The notes under the pieces are model-generated. The model was not told where the DNA came from and did not search any database. It saw only the letters and a list, made by a program, of their open reading frames with translations. From the NCBI GenBank assembly GCA_021787335.1, contig JAJYMC010000007.1, positions 1 through 42,715 on the forward strand: DNA of 42,715 bases. Direction: 5' to 3'. Shown here piece after piece: positions 9,071-16,767 of the stretch. A program made the position numbers and the translations under genes. Source of the stretch: Bacillota bacterium. GTDB lineage: Bacteria > Bacillota > Sulfobacillia > JAJYWN01 > JAJZPE01. Position 1 is the stretch's first letter. Every line of letters begins with the position of its first letter.

Positions 9071-9611
9071 CACTGGTACCTCCCTTTTTATCGCCCCGGC
9101 GGGCGAAGCGCTTCTCCCATAGTTCCAGCCAGGCGAGGTCGGCCTCCAGATGAAGGACGGCTCCTTCAACCAGCAGGCGGAGATCGACCTCCTGTTCGCC
9201 CTGGAACCTCTCGCGAAGGGCCGTCAGCTCCTGCATATCGCGCAGAGCGGCGGCGCGCTGGGCACGGACGATCGCGGCGACATCGCCCCGGCCGGTCCGC
9301 TGGGCCAGGCTGAGTTTGACGAAGAACTCGTCGCGGAGGTCCACCCGCTCCACCGGTTCGGCGAACCACTGCCGCAGGCTGTCGAGGCCGGCGGGGGTGA
9401 GGTGATAGACCTTCGTCTCTGGGCGCTGTTGGTCACGGACCACCAGCGCCCCCTCGATCAGCCCGGCCTTCTCCATCTTGGCGATGGCCGTGTAGACCTG
9501 GCCCACGTTGACCGGCGAGGCCCGACCGAACAGCTTGTCGAGGCCGACCTTCAGGTCGTAGCCGTGCATCGGCTTGCCCGCTAGGAGCCCCAGGAGCGCC
9601 TCTTTGATCAT
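9003..9611 (-). CDS. PadR family transcriptional regulator
   Basis: This is a 202-aa protein. The N-terminal winged helix has the PadR hallmarks: IKEALLGLLAGKPMHGYDLK, then VGQVYTAIAKMEKAGLI and a wing ending KVYHLTPAG. A C-terminal alpha-helical Vir-like domain for dimerisation follows. Start 9611 is preceded by ttttggaggctg. PadR proteins commonly repress an adjacent ABC exporter and release on binding a drug or cell-envelope ligand. The overlapping ABC genes fit this. The C-terminal tail after about residue 180 is charged and unstructured. Confidence 0.9.
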   Translation of the reverse strand: MIKEALLGLLAGKPMHGYDLKVGLDKLFGRASPVNVGQVYTAIAKMEKAGLIEGALVVRDQQRPETKVYHLTPAGLDSLRQWFAEPVERVDLRDEFFVKLSLAQRTGRGDVAAIVRAQRAAALRDMQELTALRERFQGEQEVDLRLLVEGAVLHLEADLAWLELWEKRFARRGDKKGGTSDAKRDGLHHSSHGSDPGLSWGG

Positions 9612-9665
9612 GATGGCAGCCTCCAAAATCGCAGGCAAATGCCAAGCTTAGGGATACTTACAATG

Positions 9666-9675
9666 TAACTAGTTA
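9666..9675. promoter_or_regulatory. Palindrome upstream of padR, candidate operator
   Basis: A perfect 10-bp palindrome, taactagtta, lies in an unusually AT-rich patch (9650-9685), 55 nt upstream of the padR start. Its position fits an autoregulatory operator of the PadR-ABC operon. No strong -35/-10 pair could be fixed by eye. The inference rests on position and symmetry only. Confidence 0.4.
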
Positions 9676-9917
9676 TGATTCTATCCGGGACCCGGCCACC
9701 CGTCAAGGGGGGCGGCCGGAGTCAAATCCGGCGAAACCCCAGGGGGCAGACAAAGTCCCGGGCGCGCCTTTCGGCGGGCCGGGGCCTCTTTTGGGAAGGG
9801 CTATTCCCGAATGGTGGCCTGTGGCGGGAACGCCAAGAAGGCGGGACAGGAATCATCTCCCACGGTCAGCACCACACTAGATGTCGAAGCCGAACCGATG
9901 ATTCGGGGGTGGCGACA
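9676..9917. other. Intergenic region between padR and the GNAT gene
   Basis: About 240 nt with several GC-rich hairpin possibilities (for example around 9751-9790, followed by cctctttt) and a ccgga/tccgg stem near 9716-9731. I could not match it to any riboswitch consensus. The + strand frame is open through it, but the translation is low-complexity and not protein-like. Confidence 0.4.
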
Positions 9918-10478
9918 GTGGGCACCGACTTCCTTGAGGAGATCCGCAACCTGCCCCGGAGGGTGGTCGATAACCTCGAGGGCGGGGTCGGCAACCTGAA
10001 GGTCTATCTGGTCCAGGATTTCAACCTGAGTCTCCTGACCAGGATGGTCAATTTCGGACTGAACATCTTCGGGGAACTGGGCATGGACGAATGGGGACTG
10101 GTTCCCCAGATTCGCCACGGGAACGTCTTTATCCTCAAGGAGGAGGACAAGCGGCGGCTCATCGGCCTGGCCATCCTGATGCGCGACTGGGAGGATCTCG
10201 ACAAGGCCTACCTCTTCGATTTCGCCATCGCGGAGGACTTCCGGGGACAAGGGCTGGGCTATCACTTCCTGCTGACGATCTGCCGGAACCTGAGGGAGCA
10301 GGGCTTCAAGCGGCTCAGCCTGACCGTCGACGTGAACAACTCGGCCGCCATCCATCTCTACCGGGACAAGCTGGGCTTTGAGGTCAGAAGGCGGAGGGAG
10401 AACGAGTACGGCAAGGGTCACGACCGCTATCTGATGACCGCCGATCTGGACCAGGTGCCTGGGGTGGTCAGGCATTAG
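9918..10478 (+). CDS. GNAT family N-acetyltransferase
   Basis: This 186-aa enzyme transfers an acetyl group from acetyl-CoA to an amine. The acetyl-CoA motif A is clear, EDFRGQGLGYHFLLTICRNL (R/Q-x-x-G-x-G). It is followed by SLTVDVNNSAAIHLYRDKLGF, the usual motif B, and an ENEYGKGHDRYLM tail typical of RimI-like and diaminobutyrate-type acetyltransferases. The GTG at 9918 is preferred over GTG 9909 because cgggggtggc is spaced correctly for it. The substrate is unknown. It stands alone and converges with the MFS gene. Confidence 0.82.
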   Translation: MGTDFLEEIRNLPRRVVDNLEGGVGNLKVYLVQDFNLSLLTRMVNFGLNIFGELGMDEWGLVPQIRHGNVFILKEEDKRRLIGLAILMRDWEDLDKAYLFDFAIAEDFRGQGLGYHFLLTICRNLREQGFKRLSLTVDVNNSAAIHLYRDKLGFEVRRRRENEYGKGHDRYLMTADLDQVPGVVRH

Positions 10479-10492
10479 GGCGACACTCAGGG

Positions 10493-11794
10493 TCAGCGCT
10501 GCATCCGCGCCGCTTCGCGGCCACTGGGCGCGGCCCGGACCGGCAGCGCCCACCGGGCGGCGATGACCAGGATGGCCAGTTCCATGGCGGCGGTGGCGTA
10601 GAACAAGAGCGAGTGAGACAACCCATAAGTGAATCCCGCGATGGCGCCGCCGATGGCCATCCCGACACTGAAGCCGCTCGTGGCCAGCCCGGTGTAGCTC
10701 GCCCGCAGGCGGGGCGACGCGGCCTCGACCATGGTCGCCTCCCAGGCCGGAACGGCCAGGTTGATGACCCCGGAGGTCAGCGTCCGCAGCGCGAAGAAAA
10801 CGGCCATGACGCCGGTCAGGGACTGCACAACCCAGAGGGCTGCGCTCAGGAGCTGCGTGACCAGAATGACGACGCGCCGGCCGACCCGGTCGGCCAGGAA
10901 GCCGCCGGCCAGCGTGACCGCAGCCGTGGCGGCGAACCCGAGCGCGGCGTTGAGGGCGATGGCCGTGTAATCGGCCCCGAACCGGTCCTGTAGATATAGG
11001 GCGATGAGCGGGTGGGCGAGACCCATCTCGACGCCGGCGATGAGCCACATGGCCATGATCGCCCAGGCGGCCGCCGACCCGCGCCTGGTCAGGAAATTCC
11101 AAAGCTCGGAGATGCGGGGGCGATCACCATTCCGAGCCCCAGCCTCGCTCGCCTCCGCCGGGTGGGTTGGCGCTGGGTGGCTCTCCCGCAGCCTCAGCGA
11201 GGCCCAGATGGCCAGGGCGAAGAAGGGGAAGGACAGTGCGACCGCTGATGCCCGGCCATAGCGGTCGGCGACCACCCCGCCGATGATGGGGGCGATCAAC
11301 CCGGCCGCCGGCGCAGCCGAGTAGAGTAACCCGTAGAACGATCCACGATTGCCTTTGTGGGAAGCGTCGGCGGTCATGGCCGACCAGGCCGCGCGGCTGA
11401 GGTTGCCGAGCCCCCAGAGGACGGCCACCATGACGAGCCGGAGCCAGCTGTGGGCGATGATGAACAGGACCATGCCCACCGCGTTGGCCGCCGTGGCGGC
11501 CACGACTACCCGCCTTCGTCCGAACCGGTCAGCGAGGAAGCCGCCGGTCAGCCCCGCGACGAAGCCGGTCGCGTCCGTCAGGCTGAAGAAGAGCCCGATG
11601 CGGACGATGTCCAGGCCCGCATCCCTGAGGAAAGCCGGGACGAGTCCGGACGTCATGTGGAAAGCGAAGTTGGTGAGGAAGCTTCGGATGAAGAGCGCCC
11701 TCAGGTTCCACGGAACACGGGCCCAAACCTCAACCCCTCGCCGGAAAACCGCGGCGAGGCGGCTCGAGGACACGATGGTCGGTCTCTCTGACAT
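10493..11794 (-). CDS. Major facilitator superfamily transporter (probable drug efflux)
   Basis: This 433-aa protein has twelve predicted membrane helices. The MFS motif A occurs twice, GGFLADRFGRRRV between helices 2 and 3 and GGFLADRVGRRVV in the second half, showing the two-bundle repeat. The ATG is at 11794. The nearly 190-nt leader contains a 19-codon ORF with a strong ribosome-binding site and then a terminator hairpin 36 nt before this start. That arrangement is typical of antibiotic-inducible resistance genes, so I infer a drug exporter induced by ribosome-targeting compounds. The substrate is not readable from sequence. Confidence 0.88.
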   Translation of the reverse strand: MSERPTIVSSSRLAAVFRRGVEVWARVPWNLRALFIRSFLTNFAFHMTSGLVPAFLRDAGLDIVRIGLFFSLTDATGFVAGLTGGFLADRFGRRRVVVAATAANAVGMVLFIIAHSWLRLVMVAVLWGLGNLSRAAWSAMTADASHKGNRGSFYGLLYSAAPAAGLIAPIIGGVVADRYGRASAVALSFPFFALAIWASLRLRESHPAPTHPAEASEAGARNGDRPRISELWNFLTRRGSAAAWAIMAMWLIAGVEMGLAHPLIALYLQDRFGADYTAIALNAALGFAATAAVTLAGGFLADRVGRRVVILVTQLLSAALWVVQSLTGVMAVFFALRTLTSGVINLAVPAWEATMVEAASPRLRASYTGLATSGFSVGMAIGGAIAGFTYGLSHSLLFYATAAMELAILVIAARWALPVRAAPSGREAARMQR

Positions 11795-11829
11795 AAGTCA
11801 AACCCCTCGATGGGGAGCGGGCACAGAAA

Positions 11830-11853
11830 GGCCCGGGCGGGAACGCCCGGGCC
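11830..11853 (-). terminator. Intrinsic terminator in the MFS 5' leader (attenuator)
   Basis: A perfect 10-bp G+C stem (ggcccgggcg / cgcccgggcc) with a 4-nt loop is followed on the - strand by tttctgtg. It lies between the small leader ORF and the MFS start, so it would stop transcription before the gene unless disrupted. The upstream segment gccgggtggcc (- strand) could pair with its first arm as an antiterminator. That pairing is an inference. Confidence 0.72.
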
Positions 11854-11895
11854 ACTTAGCGCACAAACAAAGCTGGCCACCCGGCACCCCTTGGA

Positions 11896-11955
11896 CTACC
11901 GCGTATGAGGTTGGCTCTGCGCGCCTTGGGCAAGGCACCGGTTGGTCAGGATCAT
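11896..11955 (-). CDS. Leader peptide of the MFS gene (19 aa)
   Basis: A 20-codon ORF reads MILTNRCLAQGAQSQPHTR and ends in TAG. Its start is preceded by ccgaggaggtttcgtcac, one of the strongest ribosome-binding sites in the window. Its codons contain a small gcctt/aaggc hairpin (11923-11936). The stop lies 43 nt before the terminator hairpin. I infer a regulatory peptide: stalled or slowed ribosomes would change folding and release transcription of the exporter. The peptide sequence matches no arrest peptide I recognise. Confidence 0.62.
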   Translation of the reverse strand: MILTNRCLAQGAQSQPHTR

Positions 11956-12047
11956 GTGACGAAACCTCCTCGGAACTGGAAATCACCAAGCTCATTGTAA
12001 CCACCGGAGGCCCGCCGGTCAAGCAAGGCAGGCAGAGCAGGCCTTTC

Positions 12048-12983
12048 CTATGCCGCGATCTCTCGACCGAGGCCGCTGATAAGGCTTGCCGACACCCCGA
12101 TGGCGAAGAGGATACCCGCGGCAGGCAGAGCGAAGGTGAGGGCCGTCAGGTGTTCGATGAGCTCCAAGAGCCAGATGGTGATGACGAGGCCCCTGGTCTT
12201 TGGAGCCGCCGCCATCCCGGGCATGGGCTTGTGTTGCTGTTGTTTGACGGCGTAGGGCTTGAGCCACCGGATGATCAGCGCGCTCAGCAGGAGGAAGAAA
12301 ACGATCAGCACCAGCAGGAACAGGTCGGAGAACGGCCACTCGATGCCGAGCCCCTCGCCGCCCCAGAAGGTTCCGAAAGAAACGAGCATGATCCCGGTGA
12401 TGAACTTGAGCGTGTTCTCGGGAATCCGGGTGAGCGGCGCGCGGATCGCCAGGCCAAGGCCCACGACAACGAGAAACGCCAGCAGGGCCCCCAGCGTCGC
12501 CGCCCAGAGTCCCGAAGCTTCGCCGGTCGCGGCGGTGGCGCCGAAGGTGATGACGATGAAGGCCACTTCCAGCCCTTCGAGCAGCACGCTCTTGAAGGAA
12601 GTGACGAACCCTAACCCGCTGAACTGGCCGGGGTCGATCTCGCCGCGGGCTTTGAGCTCCCGCATCCGATCTTCGTAGATCGCCGCCTCGTCGTGCATCG
12701 CCTTGAGGCCGCTGTATCGGAGCAGGGATTTCTTGAGCCACTGCAGGCCGAACAGGGCGAGCACGAGGCCAATGACAAGGCGCAGGACCGCGATGGGGAT
12801 GAAGAGGACCAGCGTTGAGCCGAAGACGGCGACCAGGGCCGCCAGGGCCAGCATGGCGGCGCCGGCCCCCAATAGGCTGCTTTTCCAGTTGATGGTGACG
12901 CCGACGACCAAGACGATCGTCAGGGCTTCGTCGAACTCAACCGTCGAAGCGAGAAAAGACGGCAATACGGAGGACCAGGCCAT
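12048..12983 (-). CDS. Multi-span membrane protein (COG4280-like), function unknown
   Basis: This 311-aa protein has about seven hydrophobic segments. An acidic intramembrane motif occurs twice, FLASTVEFDEALTIVLVVG near the N-terminus and KSVLLEGLEVAFIVITFG in the middle, suggesting an internal duplication. The paired Glu residues resemble those of cation permeases such as Ftr1 or GDT1 families, but the exact motifs differ. A charged cytoplasmic loop (LKAMHDEAAIYEDRMRELKA) separates the halves. Start 12983 has gcgaggagattgatc. It resembles proteins annotated only as uncharacterised membrane proteins. A metal or small-cation transporter is plausible but unproven. Confidence 0.7.
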   Translation of the reverse strand: MAWSSVLPSFLASTVEFDEALTIVLVVGVTINWKSSLLGAGAAMLALAALVAVFGSTLVLFIPIAVLRLVIGLVLALFGLQWLKKSLLRYSGLKAMHDEAAIYEDRMRELKARGEIDPGQFSGLGFVTSFKSVLLEGLEVAFIVITFGATAATGEASGLWAATLGALLAFLVVVGLGLAIRAPLTRIPENTLKFITGIMLVSFGTFWGGEGLGIEWPFSDLFLLVLIVFFLLLSALIIRWLKPYAVKQQQHKPMPGMAAAPKTRGLVITIWLLELIEHLTALTFALPAAGILFAIGVSASLISGLGREIAA

Positions 12984-13054
12984 GATCAATCTCCTCGCCG
13001 CTTGACATAAGATGCTATCTCTCGGAACGATTATACAGCCGGCGAAGAGTGGGC

Positions 13055-13870
13055 TCAAGTGCCTGCGTCGAGCACGTTCTCTGGGGCCAGGGACCAGGAT
13101 TCACGCAGCAGTCCGCCGAAGCCGGCCAGCACCGCTTCGGCGGCGTCGACTGCCGCCGACATCAGTGCCTGCGGCTCGCCGCCGCCGGGCCCTCCGTCGC
13201 AGTGGGCCGTGGCCAGCCGCTCCAGCGAAGCCGCCGTGGCAGGGTCCGCCAAGCGCACCGTTTGGATGGCGTACTTTGTCTTCTCCGGCCAGTGACGCCG
13301 CGCCACCCAGAACGCCTCGAGCAACTGACCAACCAACTCGGCGCGGAGAAGCCCAACGGCTCCCACGTCGGGTTGCAGCAGCGACACAGCGTCCAGCAAG
13401 TCGTCCAGCGCCTCGGTGACGCGGAAGCGGGCCCGCCTGATAGTCGTAGCGTCGGCCGGGTCCGGCCCGCGGGCCACGTCGGTGGCGGCCTCGGCGCGCA
13501 ACTCGGCGACCAGACCGTCCGGGTCCCACAGGACCACGCTTTCCGCCATCATCCGCTGGACCGACCCGACCCGCCTTTCACCGAAGGCCTTCCGGAACCA
13601 CGCCGGGGGGCCTTCCATCGTCTGGACCTCGGTCCCGTCGACCCATTCGGCCGCCCGCCGGAATACCCGGCCCGACGTCACCACGAGCAGATCCACGTCG
13701 CTCCTGGGCCCGGCGCAGCCTCTGGCCCACGAGCCAGCCAGGGCGACGCCGCGAACATCGGGGCGGGCCCCGAGTCTCCCCAGGACACCGACCACTGTGT
13801 CGGTCGCCTTGTTGGGCATCCCTTTGGGCAGACCATGCGCTCGAAAATCGCCGGCCTTCAGACCTACCAC
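13055..13870 (-). CDS. Nucleotidyltransferase-domain protein
   Basis: This is a protein of about 271 aa. The N-terminal part has the pol-beta/MNT nucleotidyltransferase signature GSWARGCAGPRSDVDLLVV (GS, then DxD metal ligands, residues about 46-62). The helical C-terminal half resembles the substrate-binding helices of aminoglycoside or HEPN-associated transferases. The start is uncertain: GTG 13870 is the longest and ATG 13819 is shorter and keeps the whole domain. It stands alone without a HEPN partner, so a toxin-antitoxin role is not supported. The substrate is unknown. Confidence 0.72.
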   Translation of the reverse strand: MVGLKAGDFRAHGLPKGMPNKATDTVVGVLGRLGARPDVRGVALAGSWARGCAGPRSDVDLLVVTSGRVFRRAAEWVDGTEVQTMEGPPAWFRKAFGERRVGSVQRMMAESVVLWDPDGLVAELRAEAATDVARGPDPADATTIRRARFRVTEALDDLLDAVSLLQPDVGAVGLLRAELVGQLLEAFWVARRHWPEKTKYAIQTVRLADPATAASLERLATAHCDGGPGGGEPQALMSAAVDAAEAVLAGFGGLLRESWSLAPENVLDAGT

Positions 13871-13935
13871 CCCCGCCCGGAAAGGCTGGGATAGCCCTTC
13901 GTCGGTCCGGAGATTTTTCCTTCCAGAAAGGGAAA

Positions 13936-13955
13936 GGCCCCGCCTGGGCGGGGCC
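13936..13955 (-). terminator. Terminator of the alpha/beta hydrolase gene
   Basis: A 9-bp stem ggccccgcc/ggcggggcc with a 2-nt loop is followed on the - strand by tttccctttct. It lies about 40 nt after the hydrolase stop. Confidence 0.7.
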
Positions 13956-13997
13956 GGTGCATCTTCAGCCGGGGCAAGTCAGCGGCATGGCGGCGGG

Positions 13998-15422
13998 TCA
14001 GGGCCCGCGCTTGTCGAAGGTCACTTCGGGGAATTGTGCGGGCGGCCCATCAAGCAGCGGGGCCGGCTGGCCCTTCAGGTACCGGTCGAAGAACGCCAGG
14101 GAATAGGCATTGACGATGTCGTGGCCCCGGTTGGCATCGATTGGCCCGGTCATGCCCAGCCGGGAACTGAGCGGAGTGAAGAACGGCAGATCGGAGAAGT
14201 TCGCGTGGAACATGCCGGCTACCAGCACTAGGTAGGCGTCCCTCGGCTTGCTCTCGAACACCGCCCGCGGGGTGGTCACAGTCTCGTCGATGTCTTCCTG
14301 GGTCCAGTGCTCGAGCTTCATGTACTTCGCGTCTCGGCTGATCCACATGGCCGGCTGTTTCAGGCCCGACTGGACCACATCGGCGGGCATGAAGACATCC
14401 ATCATCAGGGAGGCCCGGATCCGCGGATCCAGCTTCGAGGCTTCGGCGGTGATGGCGCCGCCCAGCGAGACCCCGAACATGCCGGTTCGCTGAAGGTCTA
14501 GCTGCCCGGTCAGGATGCCGTTCGGGTCGGCCTGGTTCAGGTCGGCGAGCTGATCCAGCGCGAAGCTGACGTCCTGCGCCAGGAAGGGGATGGCAACGTC
14601 ATAGAACTTGGGGTGCCCGGGATGCGCAGGGTCGAACATGCGGGGGTCGAAGGCCACCAGGCGCCCATCGGGGAAGACCACCCCGCTCGAGGCATACGGG
14701 TGGTCGATGGTCGCCACGATGTAGCCGTGCGACACCAACTCCTCAACCTGGAAGGTGTTGTGTCCCCGGAAGCCAGAGCGTCCGTGCGAGAAGATGAGCA
14801 CGGGGTAGGGGCCGCCATCCGCCACGGGCGCGGACGGGACCCCGTTGGTGGTGACGTACTTCACGTGCCCGAAGATGAACCTCGGCAGATGCAGGAGATC
14901 CGCCACCGACCAAAGGACGCGGGCATCCTGCACGTAGGGAGCACGCCGTGCCGACGGGTTTCCCTCGGCCGGATACCAGACCTGCACCATCAGTTCACGA
15001 TGGTCATTCGGATCGGCGGTGAAGATCTCCGGACGACTGACATCCACCCAGTGATAGGTCATCGTGCCGATCGCGTAAGGCCCGCTCGGGCGCGGGAAGC
15101 GGATCACGGGGAAGACGATCGGCAGGGCGATGGAGACCACCAGCCCGAGTGCGCCCAGCCCGATGGCCAGGCCGATGGCAAGCCGATGGGTCAAGCCCTG
15201 ACCGGCTGTCCCGCCCGCCGGTGCGATCTTCTGCCACAGCCAGACCAGGAAGAACAGCCCGGTCAACACGTACGCTGGGACCATCTGCCAGCGCGGGCCC
15301 TCCACCGCCGCCTGGGCGACGGCGATCAGCACTACGGCAGGCGCCAAATAGCGCACCCAGCGCATTGCGCTGGGCACCGGAACCACTAAGACGAGGAATG
15401 TCAGCAGATCAGCCAATGACAA
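13998..15422 (-). CDS. Membrane-anchored alpha/beta hydrolase (PAF-acetylhydrolase-like)
   Basis: This 474-aa protein begins with about three hydrophobic segments (residues 1-130), then a long hydrolase domain. The oxyanion/His-Gly region is VLIFSHGRSGFRG. The nucleophile elbow is GVSLGG, and a downstream His (GMFHANFSDLP) can complete the triad. The spacing and the HGRSGF motif resemble platelet-activating-factor acetylhydrolase and dienelactone hydrolase-like esterases. The TTG at 15422 is kept because it preserves the first membrane segment, though no good ribosome-binding site precedes it; ATG 15365 is the alternative. The substrate is unknown. Confidence 0.75.
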   Translation of the reverse strand: MSLADLLTFLVLVVPVPSAMRWVRYLAPAVVLIAVAQAAVEGPRWQMVPAYVLTGLFFLVWLWQKIAPAGGTAGQGLTHRLAIGLAIGLGALGLVVSIALPIVFPVIRFPRPSGPYAIGTMTYHWVDVSRPEIFTADPNDHRELMVQVWYPAEGNPSARRAPYVQDARVLWSVADLLHLPRFIFGHVKYVTTNGVPSAPVADGGPYPVLIFSHGRSGFRGHNTFQVEELVSHGYIVATIDHPYASSGVVFPDGRLVAFDPRMFDPAHPGHPKFYDVAIPFLAQDVSFALDQLADLNQADPNGILTGQLDLQRTGMFGVSLGGAITAEASKLDPRIRASLMMDVFMPADVVQSGLKQPAMWISRDAKYMKLEHWTQEDIDETVTTPRAVFESKPRDAYLVLVAGMFHANFSDLPFFTPLSSRLGMTGPIDANRGHDIVNAYSLAFFDRYLKGQPAPLLDGPPAQFPEVTFDKRGP

Positions 15423-15528
15423 CAGGGTTTCGAAAGGTCTCGTCTTCCTGCCTCCCCGTGCGATGGTGTAGCGGAAACGCCCTCCCCTTAATAACTCGGG
15501 AGAGCTCTGAAAAGTTTCCCGCCGCGCC

Positions 15529-16767
15529 TCAGCCTGCTTCCTTCGCCACCTGCAGCCCGCCGGTGAAGAACTTGTCGTGAATGGCCCGGACGGCCAGGTC
15601 GGCCTGGTCCCGCGCGATGAGGCAGGAGACCTTTATCTCCGACGAGCTTATCATCTGGATGTTGATGCCGTTCTCGGCCAGGGCCTGGAACATGGCCGTG
15701 GCCACGCCGGCCTTCTCCTTCAGCCCGATGCCGACGATGGAGACCTTGGCCACGTCGCGGTCGCAGTCGACCCCGCGGGCCCCGATGTCCACGATGGTCT
15801 GGCCGAGGATGGCCATGGCCCGCTCGACGTCCACATCGGAGACGGTGAAGGACATGTCGTTGACGTGGTCCCGACGCATGCTCTGGATGATCATGTCGAC
15901 GTTGACGCCCGCCCCGGCCAGGTCCGCGAGGATCCGGTAGGCCATGCCCGGGCGGTCCGGGACCTCGATGATGGCCAGCCGGGCGATGTTCTTGTCGCTG
16001 GTCACCCCACTCACCTGAAGGACATCTTCCATCTTGTCGGCCTCCTCGACCAACGTCCCGGGGACGTCGGCGAAACTCGAAAGGACCTCCAGCCGGACCC
16101 CGTACTGCTTGGCCAGCTCCACCGAGCGTGGGTGGAGGACCTGGGCACCCAAACTGGCCAGTTCGAGCATCTCCTCGTGGGAGATCCGGTCGAGCTTATA
16201 GGCGCCCTTGACGACGCGCGGGTCGGCGGTGTAGACCCCATCCACGTCGGTGTATATCTCGCAGCGGACCGCGCCGAGGGCGGCGGCCAGGGCCACGGCG
16301 GTCGTGTCCGACCCGCCCCGGCCGAGGGTGGTGATGTCGCCGTTGCGGTCGATACCCTGAAAACCGGCGACGATGACGATCTTGCCGGCCTTCAGTTCAC
16401 GGGCCAGCCGGCGCGACTTGACCTCGACGATGCGGGCCTTCTTGTGGATGTCGTCGGTGACGATGCCGACCTGCGCCGCCGTCAGCGAGACGACCGGGCG
16501 CCCGGCTGCTTCGATGGCCATGGCCAGGAGGGAGATGGAGATCTGCTCGCCGACGGCCAGAAGCATGTCGAACTCGCGGTCGGAGGGCGAGGGGTTGACG
16601 CGGCGGGCCAGTTCGATGAGGTGGTCGGTCGTATCGCCCTGGGCGGAGACGACGACCACCATCTGATGCCCTTCATCGGCCGCCCGGATGACCCGGCGGG
16701 CGACGTTGCGGAGACGTCCCTCGTCGGCCACCGAGGTGCCGCCGTATTTCTGGACGAGCAGGCTCAA
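15529..16767 (-). CDS. lysC: Aspartokinase
   Basis: This 412-aa enzyme phosphorylates aspartate, the first step to lysine, threonine and methionine. The N-terminal kinase domain starts with LLVQKYGGTSVADEGR and contains GRGGSDTTAVALA and IYTDVDGVYTADPR. Two C-terminal ACT domains (about 265-330 and 340-405) provide feedback control, with the second holding VSIVGIGLKEKAGVATAMF. The start is a TTG forming a TTGA overlap with the hom stop, with gggga upstream, so it is translationally coupled to hom. The open frame continues antisense-like upstream but encodes nothing conserved. Confidence 0.95.
   Translation of the reverse strand: MSLLVQKYGGTSVADEGRLRNVARRVIRAADEGHQMVVVVSAQGDTTDHLIELARRVNPSPSDREFDMLLAVGEQISISLLAMAIEAAGRPVVSLTAAQVGIVTDDIHKKARIVEVKSRRLARELKAGKIVIVAGFQGIDRNGDITTLGRGGSDTTAVALAAALGAVRCEIYTDVDGVYTADPRVVKGAYKLDRISHEEMLELASLGAQVLHPRSVELAKQYGVRLEVLSSFADVPGTLVEEADKMEDVLQVSGVTSDKNIARLAIIEVPDRPGMAYRILADLAGAGVNVDMIIQSMRRDHVNDMSFTVSDVDVERAMAILGQTIVDIGARGVDCDRDVAKVSIVGIGLKEKAGVATAMFQALAENGINIQMISSSEIKVSCLIARDQADLAVRAIHDKFFTGGLQVAKEAG

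Noticed and set aside
9690-9910. Riboswitch in the padR-GNAT intergenic region
   Set aside because: Several hairpins are possible, but none matched cobalamin, SAM, fluoride, ZTP, guanidine or c-di-GMP consensus cores by eye.
11854-11990. T-box riboswitch upstream of the MFS gene
   Set aside because: The T-box core sequence (AGGGTGGNACCGCG) and a specifier stem are absent, whereas a small ORF with a strong ribosome-binding site is present.
11349-12614. Long + strand frame across the MFS leader and membrane-protein gene (421 codons)
   Set aside because: It runs antisense to two well-supported genes and the leader region, and the translation is low-complexity and charged, without motifs.
13055-13870. 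MNT-HEPN toxin-antitoxin pair
   Set aside because: The nucleotidyltransferase motif is present, but no adjacent HEPN gene exists and the protein is larger than typical MNT antitoxins.
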